64,000 nt of DNA from Ruegeria sp. THAF57 (GTDB lineage: Bacteria; Pseudomonadota; Alphaproteobacteria; Rhodobacterales; Rhodobacteraceae). The position numbers and the translations under genes are program-made. The notes beneath the pieces are model-generated. The model was not told the origin of the DNA and did no database searches. It saw nothing but the letters and a program-made list of their open reading frames with translations. Below, piece by piece: positions 27,273 to 35,518 of the stretch (position 1 is its first letter; each line of letters starts with the position of its first letter). Where the stretch lies: assembly GCF_903914075.1 (NCBI RefSeq), contig NZ_CAIWNQ010000012.1, forward strand, positions 1 to 64,000, given 5' to 3'.

Positions 27273-28286
27273 TCAGGGTTTGCGGAAGGCCTTGGCGGCG
27301 GAGAGGAGCGCGCCGGGGCTTTGCCGGATCATCTCGCCGGTCTTCACCACGCCCGCATTGGCCATTTGGTTCAGCTCCTGCGGCGATTTGCCGGTGACGA
27401 GGCGCGAGGCAGCACCCGTGCCATACTCCCGCGTGTTCACGAAACCCTGGCGCGCGAGGCCGGTCAGCCCCACGGCATTCGAGGCAATGCCGACCACGCC
27501 GGTGAGGTTGGAGGCGATGTAGGGGACCGAGGCCATGATCCCGGCGCTAAGGATCAGGATGACGAGAAAGGGCAGGATGAGGCTGACGGTCTCGACATCG
27601 CCCGGATCGGCGGAGGCGTCCCCGATGGCCTCGGCGATCGCGACGATGATGCCCGCGGCCCCTGCGGCGGCGACCGGCATGAGCGCATAGCCGATGGTGG
27701 CGCGAGTCCAGGCCTCAAAAAGGGATTGCGTCGGTTTAAAGAGCGAGGTCACGATCATGAAGGGAGCGATCACGATCATCAGCGCGAAGACAATGCGGGC
27801 GAAGGCGATGATCCCTGCGGTGACGGCGGCGAAAACGGCGGAAAGGACGAAGAAGATGGCACCGAGGACCGCGCCGAAGACCCAGCCCGCGCGATCGCCG
27901 ATCGTGTCGCCATAGGCGGTGATGCGGGCGACCATGTTGTCGAGGCTCTCATAGACGCCGGCCTCGTCGCCCGAGCCGGTGAGCGCAAGGATCGAGGCTC
28001 CGACGGAGTCGGGCACGCGCGTGACGATGTCGTAGATCATGCTGAAATTGTCCCAGCTCTGCGCGAAGATCCCCACGAGCGCGATCTTCATGCCGAAGGC
28101 AAAGCCGGTGCCGAAGGGCAGGGGGCGGAGTTGCATCACCGCGTTGATCCCGAGGAGCACGACAAGGAGCGCGGCCCCGGCAGAAATCACGTCACCGACA
28201 GCACCTGCCGAGGAGACAAAGCCGTCCTGCGCCACGGTATCCACCGCCGCGTCGACCTGGCTCAGGATGTCGCGAATAACACCCAT
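27273..28286 (-). CDS. virB6: VirB6/TrbL-type polytopic channel protein
   Basis: A 337-residue inner-membrane protein with about six to seven hydrophobic segments (for example VFGAVLGAIFFVLSAVFAAV and VSLILPFLVILILSAGIMAS) and a soluble C-terminal tail. VirB6 proteins form the membrane channel for substrate transfer. Location between virB5 and virB8 and topology support the call; sequence conservation in this family is low. Confidence 0.85.
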   Translation of the reverse strand: MGVIRDILSQVDAAVDTVAQDGFVSSAGAVGDVISAGAALLVVLLGINAVMQLRPLPFGTGFAFGMKIALVGIFAQSWDNFSMIYDIVTRVPDSVGASILALTGSGDEAGVYESLDNMVARITAYGDTIGDRAGWVFGAVLGAIFFVLSAVFAAVTAGIIAFARIVFALMIVIAPFMIVTSLFKPTQSLFEAWTRATIGYALMPVAAAGAAGIIVAIAEAIGDASADPGDVETVSLILPFLVILILSAGIMASVPYIASNLTGVVGIASNAVGLTGLARQGFVNTREYGTGAASRLVTGKSPQELNQMANAGVVKTGEMIRQSPGALLSAAKAFRKP

Positions 28287-28721
28287 CTACTTTACACAGG
28301 CCTCCGCAACTTGCGCCTCGAACGCGTCGGCCTGCGCGTAGAGATCGAGCACCTTGAAGGGCAGGCGTGGATTGTCCGAGGTCTGGAACCGGGGCAGGGC
28401 GATGAGTGCCTGGTCCCAGGTGAAGTCGTCCAGCAGGCAGGTGCAGTTCTCTGTGGCCAGTGCCTCTTCGGCGATCAGGATGCGCAGGATCGCGCGGTAA
28501 CCATTGCGCAAGTATGCGGTCTCGGCGAGATCCACCGGGGGTTTGGGGACGCGGCACGCATCGGCGTCATCCCGTGCGATTTCCATCGAGGTGAAGGGAC
28601 GATCCTGACCCAAGGCCGGGTCGGGCAGGACGAGGAGACCGACCGGCAGGGCAAGCGAAAGGCTGAGGAGGCCAGCTTCCATCAAGGTGAAACAGCTCGG
28701 GGTGAGTTTGGACTTGCTCAT
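28287..28721 (-). CDS. Unrecognised T4SS-operon protein with signal sequence
   Basis: A 144-residue protein, N-terminal hydrophobic segment (MEAGLLSLSLALPVGLLVL, about residues 14-32) then an exported-looking domain with C56, C93, C95 and C142. It is tightly packed between virB5 (4-base ATGA overlap) and virB6 (no gap), so it is very likely part of the apparatus. The place suits an entry-exclusion or VirB7-like accessory protein, but there is no lipobox and I do not recognise the family. Confidence 0.7.
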   Translation of the reverse strand: MSKSKLTPSCFTLMEAGLLSLSLALPVGLLVLPDPALGQDRPFTSMEIARDDADACRVPKPPVDLAETAYLRNGYRAILRILIAEEALATENCTCLLDDFTWDQALIALPRFQTSDNPRLPFKVLDLYAQADAFEAQVAEACVK

Positions 28722-29485
28722 GGATCCACCGCCATCGAGCGGAACTTGCGCTCATCTGCCAGCGTCGCGGCATCGACAACGCCGAGTTGACCGGCACTGA
28801 CGCCCTGGGCCGCTTCCAGCCGCCAGATCTGGGTCAGGATGATGCCGAGCTCGGCGGTGACGCGGGTATTGAGATCGACGGCGGCCTTCAGCCCGTCCTG
28901 ATCGTCGATGAGCCCGACCATGGTCTCGAGCCGTTCGAGGCTTTGACCGGCCTCCTCGTGGCTTTCCTGCGCCGCGACCGACAACATGGCGCTGGCCCCG
29001 GCGGAAGCGGCGATGCGGTTGTCGGCGGGTTGATCAGAGCCCGAGAGCGTGCTCAGGCGCTCCGAGGTGAAACCGCTGCCAGACAGCACCCGCTCGACCG
29101 AGGCCGAAAGCTCGGCGCCGGGATTGAACCCGCTCAGAAAATCGCCACTCGCCAGCGACTGTGCGGTATTGAGGGGCGCAACCAGCTTGCCGCGGAGCGC
29201 GCGGAATTCTTCGACCGTGGCAAAAAGCTCGCCCAGCCCACTGCCTTCGATCAAGGAGGTCAGCTGCGCCTCGAGGTTCGTCAGTTGCGACAACTGGGTC
29301 TCCAGTTCCAGCCGCATGGTGGCGAGCTGCTGCATCTGGACATTCAGGTCCTCGGCCATGTGCTCGAGCTGTGCCACGAGCTTACCAAGCTGTGATCCAT
29401 CGAAGGTCGGCACGCCTTGGGCAGCAGCGGGCGAGGCAAACCCGAGTGTGGTGACCGCAGCTACGGTCAGGAGAAGCTGTCTCAT
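28718..29485 (-). CDS. virB5: VirB5-like minor pilus protein
   Basis: A 255-residue periplasmic protein with signal peptide (MRQLLLTVAAVTTLGFASPA) and a long helical body typical of VirB5/TraC pilus-tip proteins. The N-terminal AQGVPTFDGSQLGKLV and AEDLNVQ and the C-terminal KAAVDLNTRVTAELGIIL are closely echoed in the next upstream gene, a transglycosylase. Overlaps both neighbours by 4 bases. Confidence 0.82.
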   Translation of the reverse strand: MRQLLLTVAAVTTLGFASPAAAQGVPTFDGSQLGKLVAQLEHMAEDLNVQMQQLATMRLELETQLSQLTNLEAQLTSLIEGSGLGELFATVEEFRALRGKLVAPLNTAQSLASGDFLSGFNPGAELSASVERVLSGSGFTSERLSTLSGSDQPADNRIAASAGASAMLSVAAQESHEEAGQSLERLETMVGLIDDQDGLKAAVDLNTRVTAELGIILTQIWRLEAAQGVSAGQLGVVDAATLADERKFRSMAVDP

Positions 29486-30594
29486 TCGGGAACTCCCATC
29501 TGCATGAAGTCGCGCTCGGCCAGCCGGTCGGCGACGAGGTGCTGCGCATAGGCCGCCTCGCGCTGCTGGTTGGCGGCCATCAGCCGGACGCGAAGGTTGA
29601 GGATGCGGCCGATCTCGGCCTTGGCGTAGGTGTTGAGCTCCCAGGCCGCCTTGGCATTGGGCTGCGCATCGATCTGCAGGATGATCGCGCGCAGGCGATT
29701 GATCACCTGTTCGGTGGTGGCCAAACTGTCGGCGGCGTAATAGACGCCCGCCTCGGAGATGCTGGCATATTCGGCCAACGCAAAGTCCGAGGGCGAGAGT
29801 GTGCCGAGCGCGTCGGCGCCGCCCACCACGGCGAGGTATTCGTTGTAGAACTTCGAGATATTGCGCACGTAGCCCTGCGTCTCGGCAAAGGGTGGCACGC
29901 CGCCATATTCAATGACCCGGCCCGGCCCCGCGTTATAGGCTGCGAGCGCATGGGGGATATTGCCGAAGCGATCGAGCTGGGTCGTGATATAGCGCGCGCC
30001 GCCGCGCAGGTTGTCCTTCACGTCATAGCGGTCAACGCCGAGGTCGGAGGCCGTGCCGGGCATGAGCTGGGTCAGACCATAGGCGCCGACCGGGCTTTGT
30101 GCCGCGACGTTGAAGCGGCTCTCCTGCTTGATCAGGGCCTGGAAGAGGCAGCGCCACTGGGTGGCCGAGAGACCGGCGCGGGCCACACCGGGGGCACTCG
30201 CGAACTCGCCCGCAACTTCGACGATCATCATCTCGACGGTCTCACGGCCTTCGCCGAAGAGACGGCTGTTCATGGGGCTTGGATCGGTGTTCGGGTAGAC
30301 CGCCGCCACCCCGAAATCCGCATTGCCCTCGAGCGCGCGGATATCGAAGCCGGGACCAGTAATTGCGGCGGTCATCTCCTCGAGGACGCGCAGCTGGTCG
30401 GCTTGTACGTCCGCCAGAGTGGACTCCGTCCGATCCTTGTCCTGCTGGACGCCCAGATCCTCTGCGAGCGCCGTCACCCGCGCGATCGCGCGGCCGATCG
30501 CGGAATTGTCCTGCGTCGGCACGCCCTGGGCATGCGCGGGCAGGGCACTGAGGCCGAGGCAGAGCCCGGCGGATATGATCGCGGCGCGGCTCAT
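29482..30594 (-). CDS. Lytic transglycosylase embedded in a VirB5-like scaffold
   Basis: A 370-residue exported protein. Residues 1-23 are a signal peptide; residues about 22-80 match the VirB5 neighbour (AQGVPT at 22-27 and AEDLxVQ at 44-50, same numbering in both); residues about 140-260 are an SLT transglycosylase domain with catalytic E158 (ALIKQESRFN), AYGLTQLMPGTA and [17 protein letters not shown]; residues about 300-366 again match VirB5 (KAAWELNTYAKAEIGRIL against KAAVDLNTRVTAELGIIL). The enzyme probably opens peptidoglycan for pilus passage. A separate VirB1-type enzyme exists at 33856-34554. Overlaps neighbours by 4 bases on both sides. Confidence 0.85.
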   Translation of the reverse strand: MSRAAIISAGLCLGLSALPAHAQGVPTQDNSAIGRAIARVTALAEDLGVQQDKDRTESTLADVQADQLRVLEEMTAAITGPGFDIRALEGNADFGVAAVYPNTDPSPMNSRLFGEGRETVEMMIVEVAGEFASAPGVARAGLSATQWRCLFQALIKQESRFNVAAQSPVGAYGLTQLMPGTASDLGVDRYDVKDNLRGGARYITTQLDRFGNIPHALAAYNAGPGRVIEYGGVPPFAETQGYVRNISKFYNEYLAVVGGADALGTLSPSDFALAEYASISEAGVYYAADSLATTEQVINRLRAIILQIDAQPNAKAAWELNTYAKAEIGRILNLRVRLMAANQQREAAYAQHLVADRLAERDFMQMGVPE

Positions 30595-30803
30595 TCCGGA
30601 CGGGGCAGGAGCTCGAAGCTGCAGTCGGGTTTGCTTCCTTGCTTAACCGGTGCGCCCATGGTCGAGAAAGAGAGGGCCGCGCGCGTCACCCGCGGTTCGC
30701 CATTGCGACCGAAGCAGGGCGAGGTTTGTTCGGTGTATTTCTCGCAAGCTGAGAGAAGGACTGCTGCGGCGGCGCAAAGCATAAAGAGGGGTTTCGAACT
30801 CAT
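30591..30803 (-). CDS. Small lipoprotein, VirB7-like
   Basis: A 70-residue lipoprotein with a clear signal and lipobox (MLCAAAAVLLSAC, acylated Cys at residue 20) and further cysteines in SPCFGR and KPDCSFEL. Start at 30803 (MSSKPLF) with GGAGA upstream; a longer frame from 30839 lies inside virB4. The size and lipobox suit VirB7, which caps VirB9 in the outer membrane, but the position between virB4 and virB5 is unusual for VirB7. Confidence 0.7.
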   Translation of the reverse strand: MSSKPLFMLCAAAAVLLSACEKYTEQTSPCFGRNGEPRVTRAALSFSTMGAPVKQGSKPDCSFELLPRPE

Positions 30804-33193
30804 AGCACATTTCTCCAGAAATTGGGATTGGCGCGCCAATCGGCGGGTACGCGGGCCTCTCCGGTGGCGCCGCCGCCAAGGATGGGGAGGAGGGTGCCGA
30901 GCGCGGAGAGGTCGGCATCGACGAAGACGCTGTCGCCCGCCGAGCGAACGAGCGCGATGCGCTGGCCGATGGTAGGCTGGACGAGAAGAGCCGCCTCTTT
31001 GGCGTTCACGCGCAGGAAGTCGTAATCGGAGAACGTGGCGCGATCGTTCGGGAAGAGGATCTGGGTCGGCACCGTCTCGACGATGGTCTTGCCCACGCGG
31101 CTGTCGCGCAACTGGCTCGGATATTGCGTCATCATGATCACGACGCAGTTCATCTTCCGAAGCGTGACCAGCCAGTTTTCCAGCCGCGCCCCGAAGTAGG
31201 GATCGTCCAATAGCTTCCAGGCCTCGTCGAGCACGATGATGGTGGGTCGGCGGTCTTCGACCACGCGTTCGATCTGACGGAAGATATAGGAGAGCACCGC
31301 CATGCGCTCGGTGGTCATGTCGAGGATTTCGGTCATGTCAAACCCGACGATGTCGCCCGTGAGTTTGAGGCCCGCGCCGCGCTCGGGCTCGTCAAAGACC
31401 CAGCCATAGCGTCCGCCCGGGGCCCATTCGGCAACGCGGGATTGCAACTCGCCGTCGTCATCGAGCGACTGGAACAGCGTCTCGAAACTGGCGAAGCGCT
31501 GCAGCGCCACGCCCGCATCGGCGTTCTGCCCGACGGCACTCTGGATATGGCGAGATTGCTCGCCCGAAAGTGTGCCATTCCGTGTGAGAAGTGTCGCAAG
31601 CCAGTCCGAGAGCCAGGCGCGGCCGCGCTCGTCGGTCTCGGTGGCGAGCGGGTTCAGCCCCGTGGGAACACCGGCACGGATTTCATTGTATCGCCCGCCA
31701 AGGGCGCGGACGGCCATCTCGAGCCCGCGATCCTTGTCGAAGAAAAAGAGCCGCGCGCCGACCCGCTGCGCCTGCGCCGCAAGGAAGGCGGTGGTGAGCG
31801 TCTTGCCCGTGCCGGTGCGCCCCAGAACGAGGGTGTGTCCGACGGTCGGTTCCTTGGCCGAGCTTCCCGCCTCGTGGAAGTTGAAGCGGTAGCCAGAGGT
31901 GCCGACTGTCGGCAGAACCGAAATGGTCTGGCCCCAGGGCGACTGATCCGGGCCGCGCCCTTCGACACTGCCATGCAGGGCCGCGAAGTCGGCAAAGTTG
32001 ATCGAGGAGATCGGTGTCTTGCGGGCGCGGTAGCCGAAATTGCCGGGGGATTGCGCGAAATAGGTGGCTTTCAGCGCCATGTTTTCGCGCACGATCACCG
32101 ACATGATTTCCTGTCCGACGCGCTTGATCTGGGCGGCTGCCCGTTCAAGCGTGTCGCGGTCAGGCACATAGACGGCGATGGAGAGGTGATGGTCGCCGAA
32201 GGCGATACGGCCTGCTTCCTGGTCGTCTGCGGCCTGGCCCAGTTGTTCGCGCAGGGAGACGGCGGCATCGTCGGAGGCCTGCATTTGGCGGATGATGCGC
32301 TGGATGCGTTCGGCCATGATGTTGTTCGGGATCGGGCTGAAAGAATTCGTCAGCACGATGTCGAGCGGCAGGTCGAGCGCGTCGAGGAGCGTCACGTCGG
32401 TGAGGGCCGGATAGGTCTTCATCGAGAAAAGTGCGCCATATTTGACCTGACCGGTCACGGCATCGGTCAGGGTGACGACGTCGCCGTCAAAGGTCGCGCG
32501 GCAATTGCTCAAGGTATGTGAGAGGGGCAAGGCGCTTTGCCCGAAGGCGATGGGGGAGAAGCTGCCCGCGTTCAGCGTGTTGAGATAGCCCAGCCATTCG
32601 CCTCCCTTGCGGGTCAGCCGCACGGGATTGGCCGAGGCAAGTGCCACCTCGAAGAAGCCCATGACCTCGTTCAGCTCCTGCAGGCGCGTCGCGCGGTCCT
32701 TGACCCAGGCCTTACGGGCCAGCGCCCGCAGAAGCGGAATGCGCGCCGAGATATCAGGCCGCCGAATGACGCTGAGATAGAGTTGGCGCTTGGCCGGGCG
32801 CAGGTCTTTCACATGGTCCTGCCAGCGCGCGTCGATCGCGGCGGCGAAGCTGTCTCCCTCGATGGGGCGCATTCCGAGATCCTGCGGCACGGAGATCCGG
32901 TGGATGTAGAAGCCGAAGGCATTGCCGGTCTGAGCGACGATGGCGGCAACCGCGCGCTTGAGCGCATCGAGCCGGGTGTCTTCGCTGGTCATCGGATTGA
33001 GGCCATCAAAGCGCAGGCTCGCCATGAGGTCGCCCTCGCGGAGCACCATGACATCGTCATCGGCAAGGGCAAAATACGGCAGGTGTTCCGCGAGATAACT
33101 CTCCCGCGCGAACGCCCCGCCGCCAGCCTGAAGCAGAGCGGTTCCGTGAGTGGAAAGTGTGCCCGTATCAAGCGCCAAAGCTGTCCCCTCCAT
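30800..33193 (-). CDS. virB4: VirB4 T4SS ATPase
   Basis: A 797-residue ATPase of the CagE/TrbE/VirB4 family powering pilus biogenesis and substrate transfer. Walker A LVLGRTGTGKTLTTAF near residue 440 and Walker B TIIVLDEAWKLLDDPYF near residue 640; IMMTQYPSQL and the C-terminal VNAKEAALLVQPTIGQ also fit. The start at 33193 (MEGTALALD) overlaps virB3 by 26 bases. A longer frame to 33277 would run further into virB3. Confidence 0.93.
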   Translation of the reverse strand: MEGTALALDTGTLSTHGTALLQAGGGAFARESYLAEHLPYFALADDDVMVLREGDLMASLRFDGLNPMTSEDTRLDALKRAVAAIVAQTGNAFGFYIHRISVPQDLGMRPIEGDSFAAAIDARWQDHVKDLRPAKRQLYLSVIRRPDISARIPLLRALARKAWVKDRATRLQELNEVMGFFEVALASANPVRLTRKGGEWLGYLNTLNAGSFSPIAFGQSALPLSHTLSNCRATFDGDVVTLTDAVTGQVKYGALFSMKTYPALTDVTLLDALDLPLDIVLTNSFSPIPNNIMAERIQRIIRQMQASDDAAVSLREQLGQAADDQEAGRIAFGDHHLSIAVYVPDRDTLERAAAQIKRVGQEIMSVIVRENMALKATYFAQSPGNFGYRARKTPISSINFADFAALHGSVEGRGPDQSPWGQTISVLPTVGTSGYRFNFHEAGSSAKEPTVGHTLVLGRTGTGKTLTTAFLAAQAQRVGARLFFFDKDRGLEMAVRALGGRYNEIRAGVPTGLNPLATETDERGRAWLSDWLATLLTRNGTLSGEQSRHIQSAVGQNADAGVALQRFASFETLFQSLDDDGELQSRVAEWAPGGRYGWVFDEPERGAGLKLTGDIVGFDMTEILDMTTERMAVLSYIFRQIERVVEDRRPTIIVLDEAWKLLDDPYFGARLENWLVTLRKMNCVVIMMTQYPSQLRDSRVGKTIVETVPTQILFPNDRATFSDYDFLRVNAKEAALLVQPTIGQRIALVRSAGDSVFVDADLSALGTLLPILGGGATGEARVPADWRANPNFWRNVL

Positions 33194-33446
33194 GCAGGGT
33201 GCGGTTCTTCGTCGGGCGCACCGAACCGTAGGAGACGCGCAAGACCTCGAAGAAATGCGGCTCGCGGTCGGCGACAAACCAGAGGATCGGATAGGCGATG
33301 ATACCGATCAGGAAGAAGACCATAGACTTCGTCCAGATGAACGGCAGAACGACCCCGGTCGCCAGCACCACGAGGTATCCGACAGGGAGGCCCAGATACT
33401 TGGGCGGTCGGGCGAGGCCCAGAAAGAGGGGGGATCGTTCTGCCAT
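33168..33446 (-). CDS. virB3: VirB3 T4SS membrane protein
   Basis: A 92-residue inner-membrane protein with two adjacent hydrophobic segments (LPVGYLVVLATGVVLPFIW and FFLIGIIAYPILWFVA) and the N-terminal PLFLGLARPPKYLGLP typical of VirB3. It sits between virB2 and virB4, overlapping the latter. Start at 33446. Confidence 0.88.
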   Translation of the reverse strand: MAERSPLFLGLARPPKYLGLPVGYLVVLATGVVLPFIWTKSMVFFLIGIIAYPILWFVADREPHFFEVLRVSYGSVRPTKNRTLHGGDSFGA

Positions 33447-33485
33447 AGGGTGATATTCCGGCTTAGAAGGAAATGTGTGTCCGGA

Positions 33486-33533
33486 GAGGGACCCGAGGCA
33501 GCGTTTGCGAAGCACAACGCGTTCGGGTCCCTC
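33486..33533 (-). other. Long intercistronic hairpin between virB2 and virB3
   Basis: Outer arms GAGGGACCCGA (33486-33496) and TCGGGTCCCTC (33523-33533) are an 11-bp perfect match; inside them GCGTT/AACGC add a second stem. No T-run in either direction. Placed in a 111-base gap after the pilin gene, it probably protects pilin mRNA or reduces read-through. Confidence 0.65.
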
Positions 33534-33557
33534 GTAGGACGCTATTTTGCCGGAATG

Positions 33558-33839
33558 TCACGAGAAGCCGTCGACGATGGTGCCAGCCGAGAAAATCAGG
33601 ACGATCCCGATGATGACCGAGGCAAACCAGCCCCAGTTGAGGCGCCCCATCATGCACATGAAGCCGGTGCCGATGACCGCGAGCGTGGCGACCGCAATCC
33701 CGATCGGACCGGTCAGCGCGGCCTCGACGGTTTCCAGCATGGTCTGGATGGGTGACAAGTCTTGCGCGAGGGCGGGCGTTGCGAAAGCCGCCAGGGTTGT
33801 GGCGGCAGGCAAGAGGCGGCTGAGGCGATGTCGAAGCAT
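33558..33839 (-). CDS. virB2: VirB2 major pilin precursor
   Basis: A 93-residue pilin with a long signal sequence (MLRHRLSRLLPAATTLAAFA, cleaved after ALA) and two hydrophobic helices (GPIGIAVATLAVIGTGFMCM and GWFASVIIGIVLIFSAGTIV) joined by a short basic loop. This is the VirB2/TrbC layout. Start at 33839; the open frame runs much further upstream through virB1 but without pilin character. Confidence 0.9.
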   Translation of the reverse strand: MLRHRLSRLLPAATTLAAFATPALAQDLSPIQTMLETVEAALTGPIGIAVATLAVIGTGFMCMMGRLNWGWFASVIIGIVLIFSAGTIVDGFS

Positions 33840-33855
33840 GCGAAGTTCCCTTGTT

Positions 33856-34554
33856 TTACTGAAGATCGATGAGGACTGGCGCGCGGGCTGGCACGCGGGT
33901 CGCGACACGGATGTCCGGCGCGGAAACGGATGTGCCCGCGAGTCGGGCCCGGATCCGGTGGATGCGCGCGATGTAGTCGCGGGTCTCGGCGAAGGGTGGA
34001 ATTCCGGAATATTCGACCACGCGATGCGGCCCGGCATTGTAGGCCGCGAGCGCCAGATCGATGTCCTTGAACGTGGCGATCTGCGCGAGCAGATAGCGTG
34101 CGGCGCCATCGAGGTTCTGGGACGGATCGCGCGGATCGACTCCGAGGCTGCGGGCCGTGTCTGGCATCAGCTGGCCAAGACCGTAGGCACCCTTGGGGCT
34201 CACGGCAGTCGGATTGTAGCTGCTTTCGGCCTCGACCAGCGCTTGGAAAAGGACCAGCCAGTCGTCCTCATCGAGGCCGACCTGCCGCAGGGCACGGTTC
34301 CCCTGGTGCCGGTCAGCAGTCGTGCGGATCAGGGAGAGGATGTCGTCGCGGCCAGACGGCGGTGTGGCATCCAGCGAGGCAAGAACCACCCCGGCCTCAG
34401 CGCTATCACTCAGCCCCACCCACGCAGGCCGCGCGCCATGAAAGGTCCAGCCCGAGGTCCGGGCCGCCCCGTCACGGCCAAAGGCGATGACGTCAGCCGC
34501 GCTCCTCGAGGGTGATGCTGTAATCAGGACCAAAGCGCAGATCGCGCCCGTCAC
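33856..34554 (-). CDS. virB1: VirB1-type lytic transglycosylase
   Basis: An exported SLT-family transglycosylase. The catalytic glutamate is in [11 protein letters not shown], with [16 protein letters not shown] and [18 protein letters not shown] following. The start is uncertain: GTG at 34554 gives a signal peptide ([20 protein letters not shown]) but overlaps the preceding gene by 62 bases. It lies just upstream of virB2, the classic virB1 place, so the transglycosylase/VirB5 chimera at 29482 is an additional enzyme. Confidence 0.82.
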   Translation of the reverse strand: MTGAICALVLITASPSRSAADVIAFGRDGAARTSGWTFHGARPAWVGLSDSAEAGVVLASLDATPPSGRDDILSLIRTTADRHQGNRALRQVGLDEDDWLVLFQALVEAESSYNPTAVSPKGAYGLGQLMPDTARSLGVDPRDPSQNLDGAARYLLAQIATFKDIDLALAAYNAGPHRVVEYSGIPPFAETRDYIARIHRIRARLAGTSVSAPDIRVATRVPARAPVLIDLQ

Positions 34555-34807
34555 CGAACTCGAGATGATGTTTGAAGAGCCCTGGCCATATGTTGAAATA
34601 CCGCGGCTCCGGACCGTGCGGGGTGATCCGGGTTGAGACCAGAATGGCTTCCGGTTCGCCCTCGCGCAGGTAGATGCACTGGTAGCGCGGCTTGCCATCG
34701 TCCGTGAACCCCACGAGTTCATACCGGCAGCGGAACGCGATGCCCTTCTCGGACAAGTCTTTGACACCGTCTATGGTGATCAGGATCTGGTTGCGCGCTA
34801 TCGGCAT
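34493..34807 (-). CDS. Unrecognised first gene of the virB operon
   Basis: A 104-residue soluble-looking protein ([20 protein letters not shown]; later [20 protein letters not shown]) with no membrane segment. It heads the T4SS operon, is closely followed by virB1, and its upstream region carries a pair of direct repeats. Character is strongly coding, but I do not recognise the family. It may be a regulatory or accessory component of transfer. Confidence 0.7.
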   Translation of the reverse strand: MPIARNQILITIDGVKDLSEKGIAFRCRYELVGFTDDGKPRYQCIYLREGEPEAILVSTRITPHGPEPRYFNIWPGLFKHHLEFGDGRDLRFGPDYSITLEERG

Positions 34808-34879
34808 GTTCGGACTCTCCCCACGAGAGCCCTTCTACTTCACGACACTAAGGCCATAAAGTTATATAGAGTCAATACG

Positions 34880-34906
34880 ACATATTGCAGAAAACTACAT
34901 ATTGCA
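34880..34906. promoter_or_regulatory. Paired direct repeats in the divergent T4SS promoter region
   Basis: ACATATTGCA occurs at 34880-34889 and 34897-34906, spaced by 17 bases, in the AT-rich gap between the virB operon (-) and the secreted-protein gene (+). The repeat spacing suggests an operator for a dimeric regulator, perhaps the XRE protein at 35790. The core ATATTGC also occurs at 1518-1524 upstream of the mob operon. Confidence 0.45.
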
Positions 34907-34939
34907 CGATAGTTGCCGCAACTTTTGCGGGAGAGTGGC

Positions 34940-35518
34940 ATGAGACGACAAGTAATGGCGGCGATAATCGGGGGTTTGGCAGGCTTCGGAGCCCCGGAGA
35001 AGGCGCAAGCCTATGACATCGACTGCGCCATCATGCTCTGCATGGCGGGTGGTTTCCCCCCGAGTGCTGTCTGCGCGCGGGCCTATCGCACGATGATCCG
35101 CCGCATCACGCCCTGGCCGAGCCTGCCGCCCTTCGGGGTATGCACCTTTGCCCATGTGCCGGTCGAGCTGGGCGGGCCCGGCGGCGAGGGCGAGCTCGAC
35201 ACCAACCTGCCCGAATACGAATGGCTGAACCGGACCCATGTGATCTGGTTCACCGGGCGCTCCTACGAGCCGCGTGACGAGCCGCGTCAGTGGGACTGGT
35301 CGATCCGCTCCTGCGATCGTGAGAACCGGACCTGCCGCTATATCCAGCGGGTCTACGGGTCCCACACGCCCTGGCCCACGACATTCGTCTCGGAAAGCGG
35401 ACAGGAGATCGCCTATCCGAGCGGTGGCGGCCTTTGGCACTTCTATTCCCGCAGCATCATGGTCGAATTCGGCGACTACGAGGGCAACATGGGTCACTCG
35501 GAGTGGTTTTCCTACTGA
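34940..35518 (+). CDS. Secreted cysteine-containing protein divergent from the virB operon
   Basis: A 192-residue exported protein: signal sequence at residues 1-24 (MRRQVMAAIIGGLAGFGAPE, cut near AQA), then cysteines C29, C34, C45, C68 and two more in SCDRENRTC, probably disulfide bonded in the periplasm. Start 34940 follows GGGAGAG. No family is recognised; the aromatic-rich middle (TPWPSLPPFG, HVIWFTGRSYEP) is distinctive. Being divergent from the T4SS across a shared control region, it may take part in mating or surface exclusion, which is inference. Confidence 0.7.
   Translation: MRRQVMAAIIGGLAGFGAPEKAQAYDIDCAIMLCMAGGFPPSAVCARAYRTMIRRITPWPSLPPFGVCTFAHVPVELGGPGGEGELDTNLPEYEWLNRTHVIWFTGRSYEPRDEPRQWDWSIRSCDRENRTCRYIQRVYGSHTPWPTTFVSESGQEIAYPSGGGLWHFYSRSIMVEFGDYEGNMGHSEWFSY

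Noticed and set aside
27321..28790. A 489-codon open frame on the plus strand
   Set aside because: Antisense to virB6 and its neighbours; the translation is a low-complexity Asp/Gly/Arg-rich product typical of shadow frames.
29539..30975. A 478-codon open frame on the plus strand
   Set aside because: Antisense to the transglycosylase and virB4 genes, with no ribosome site or recognisable domain.
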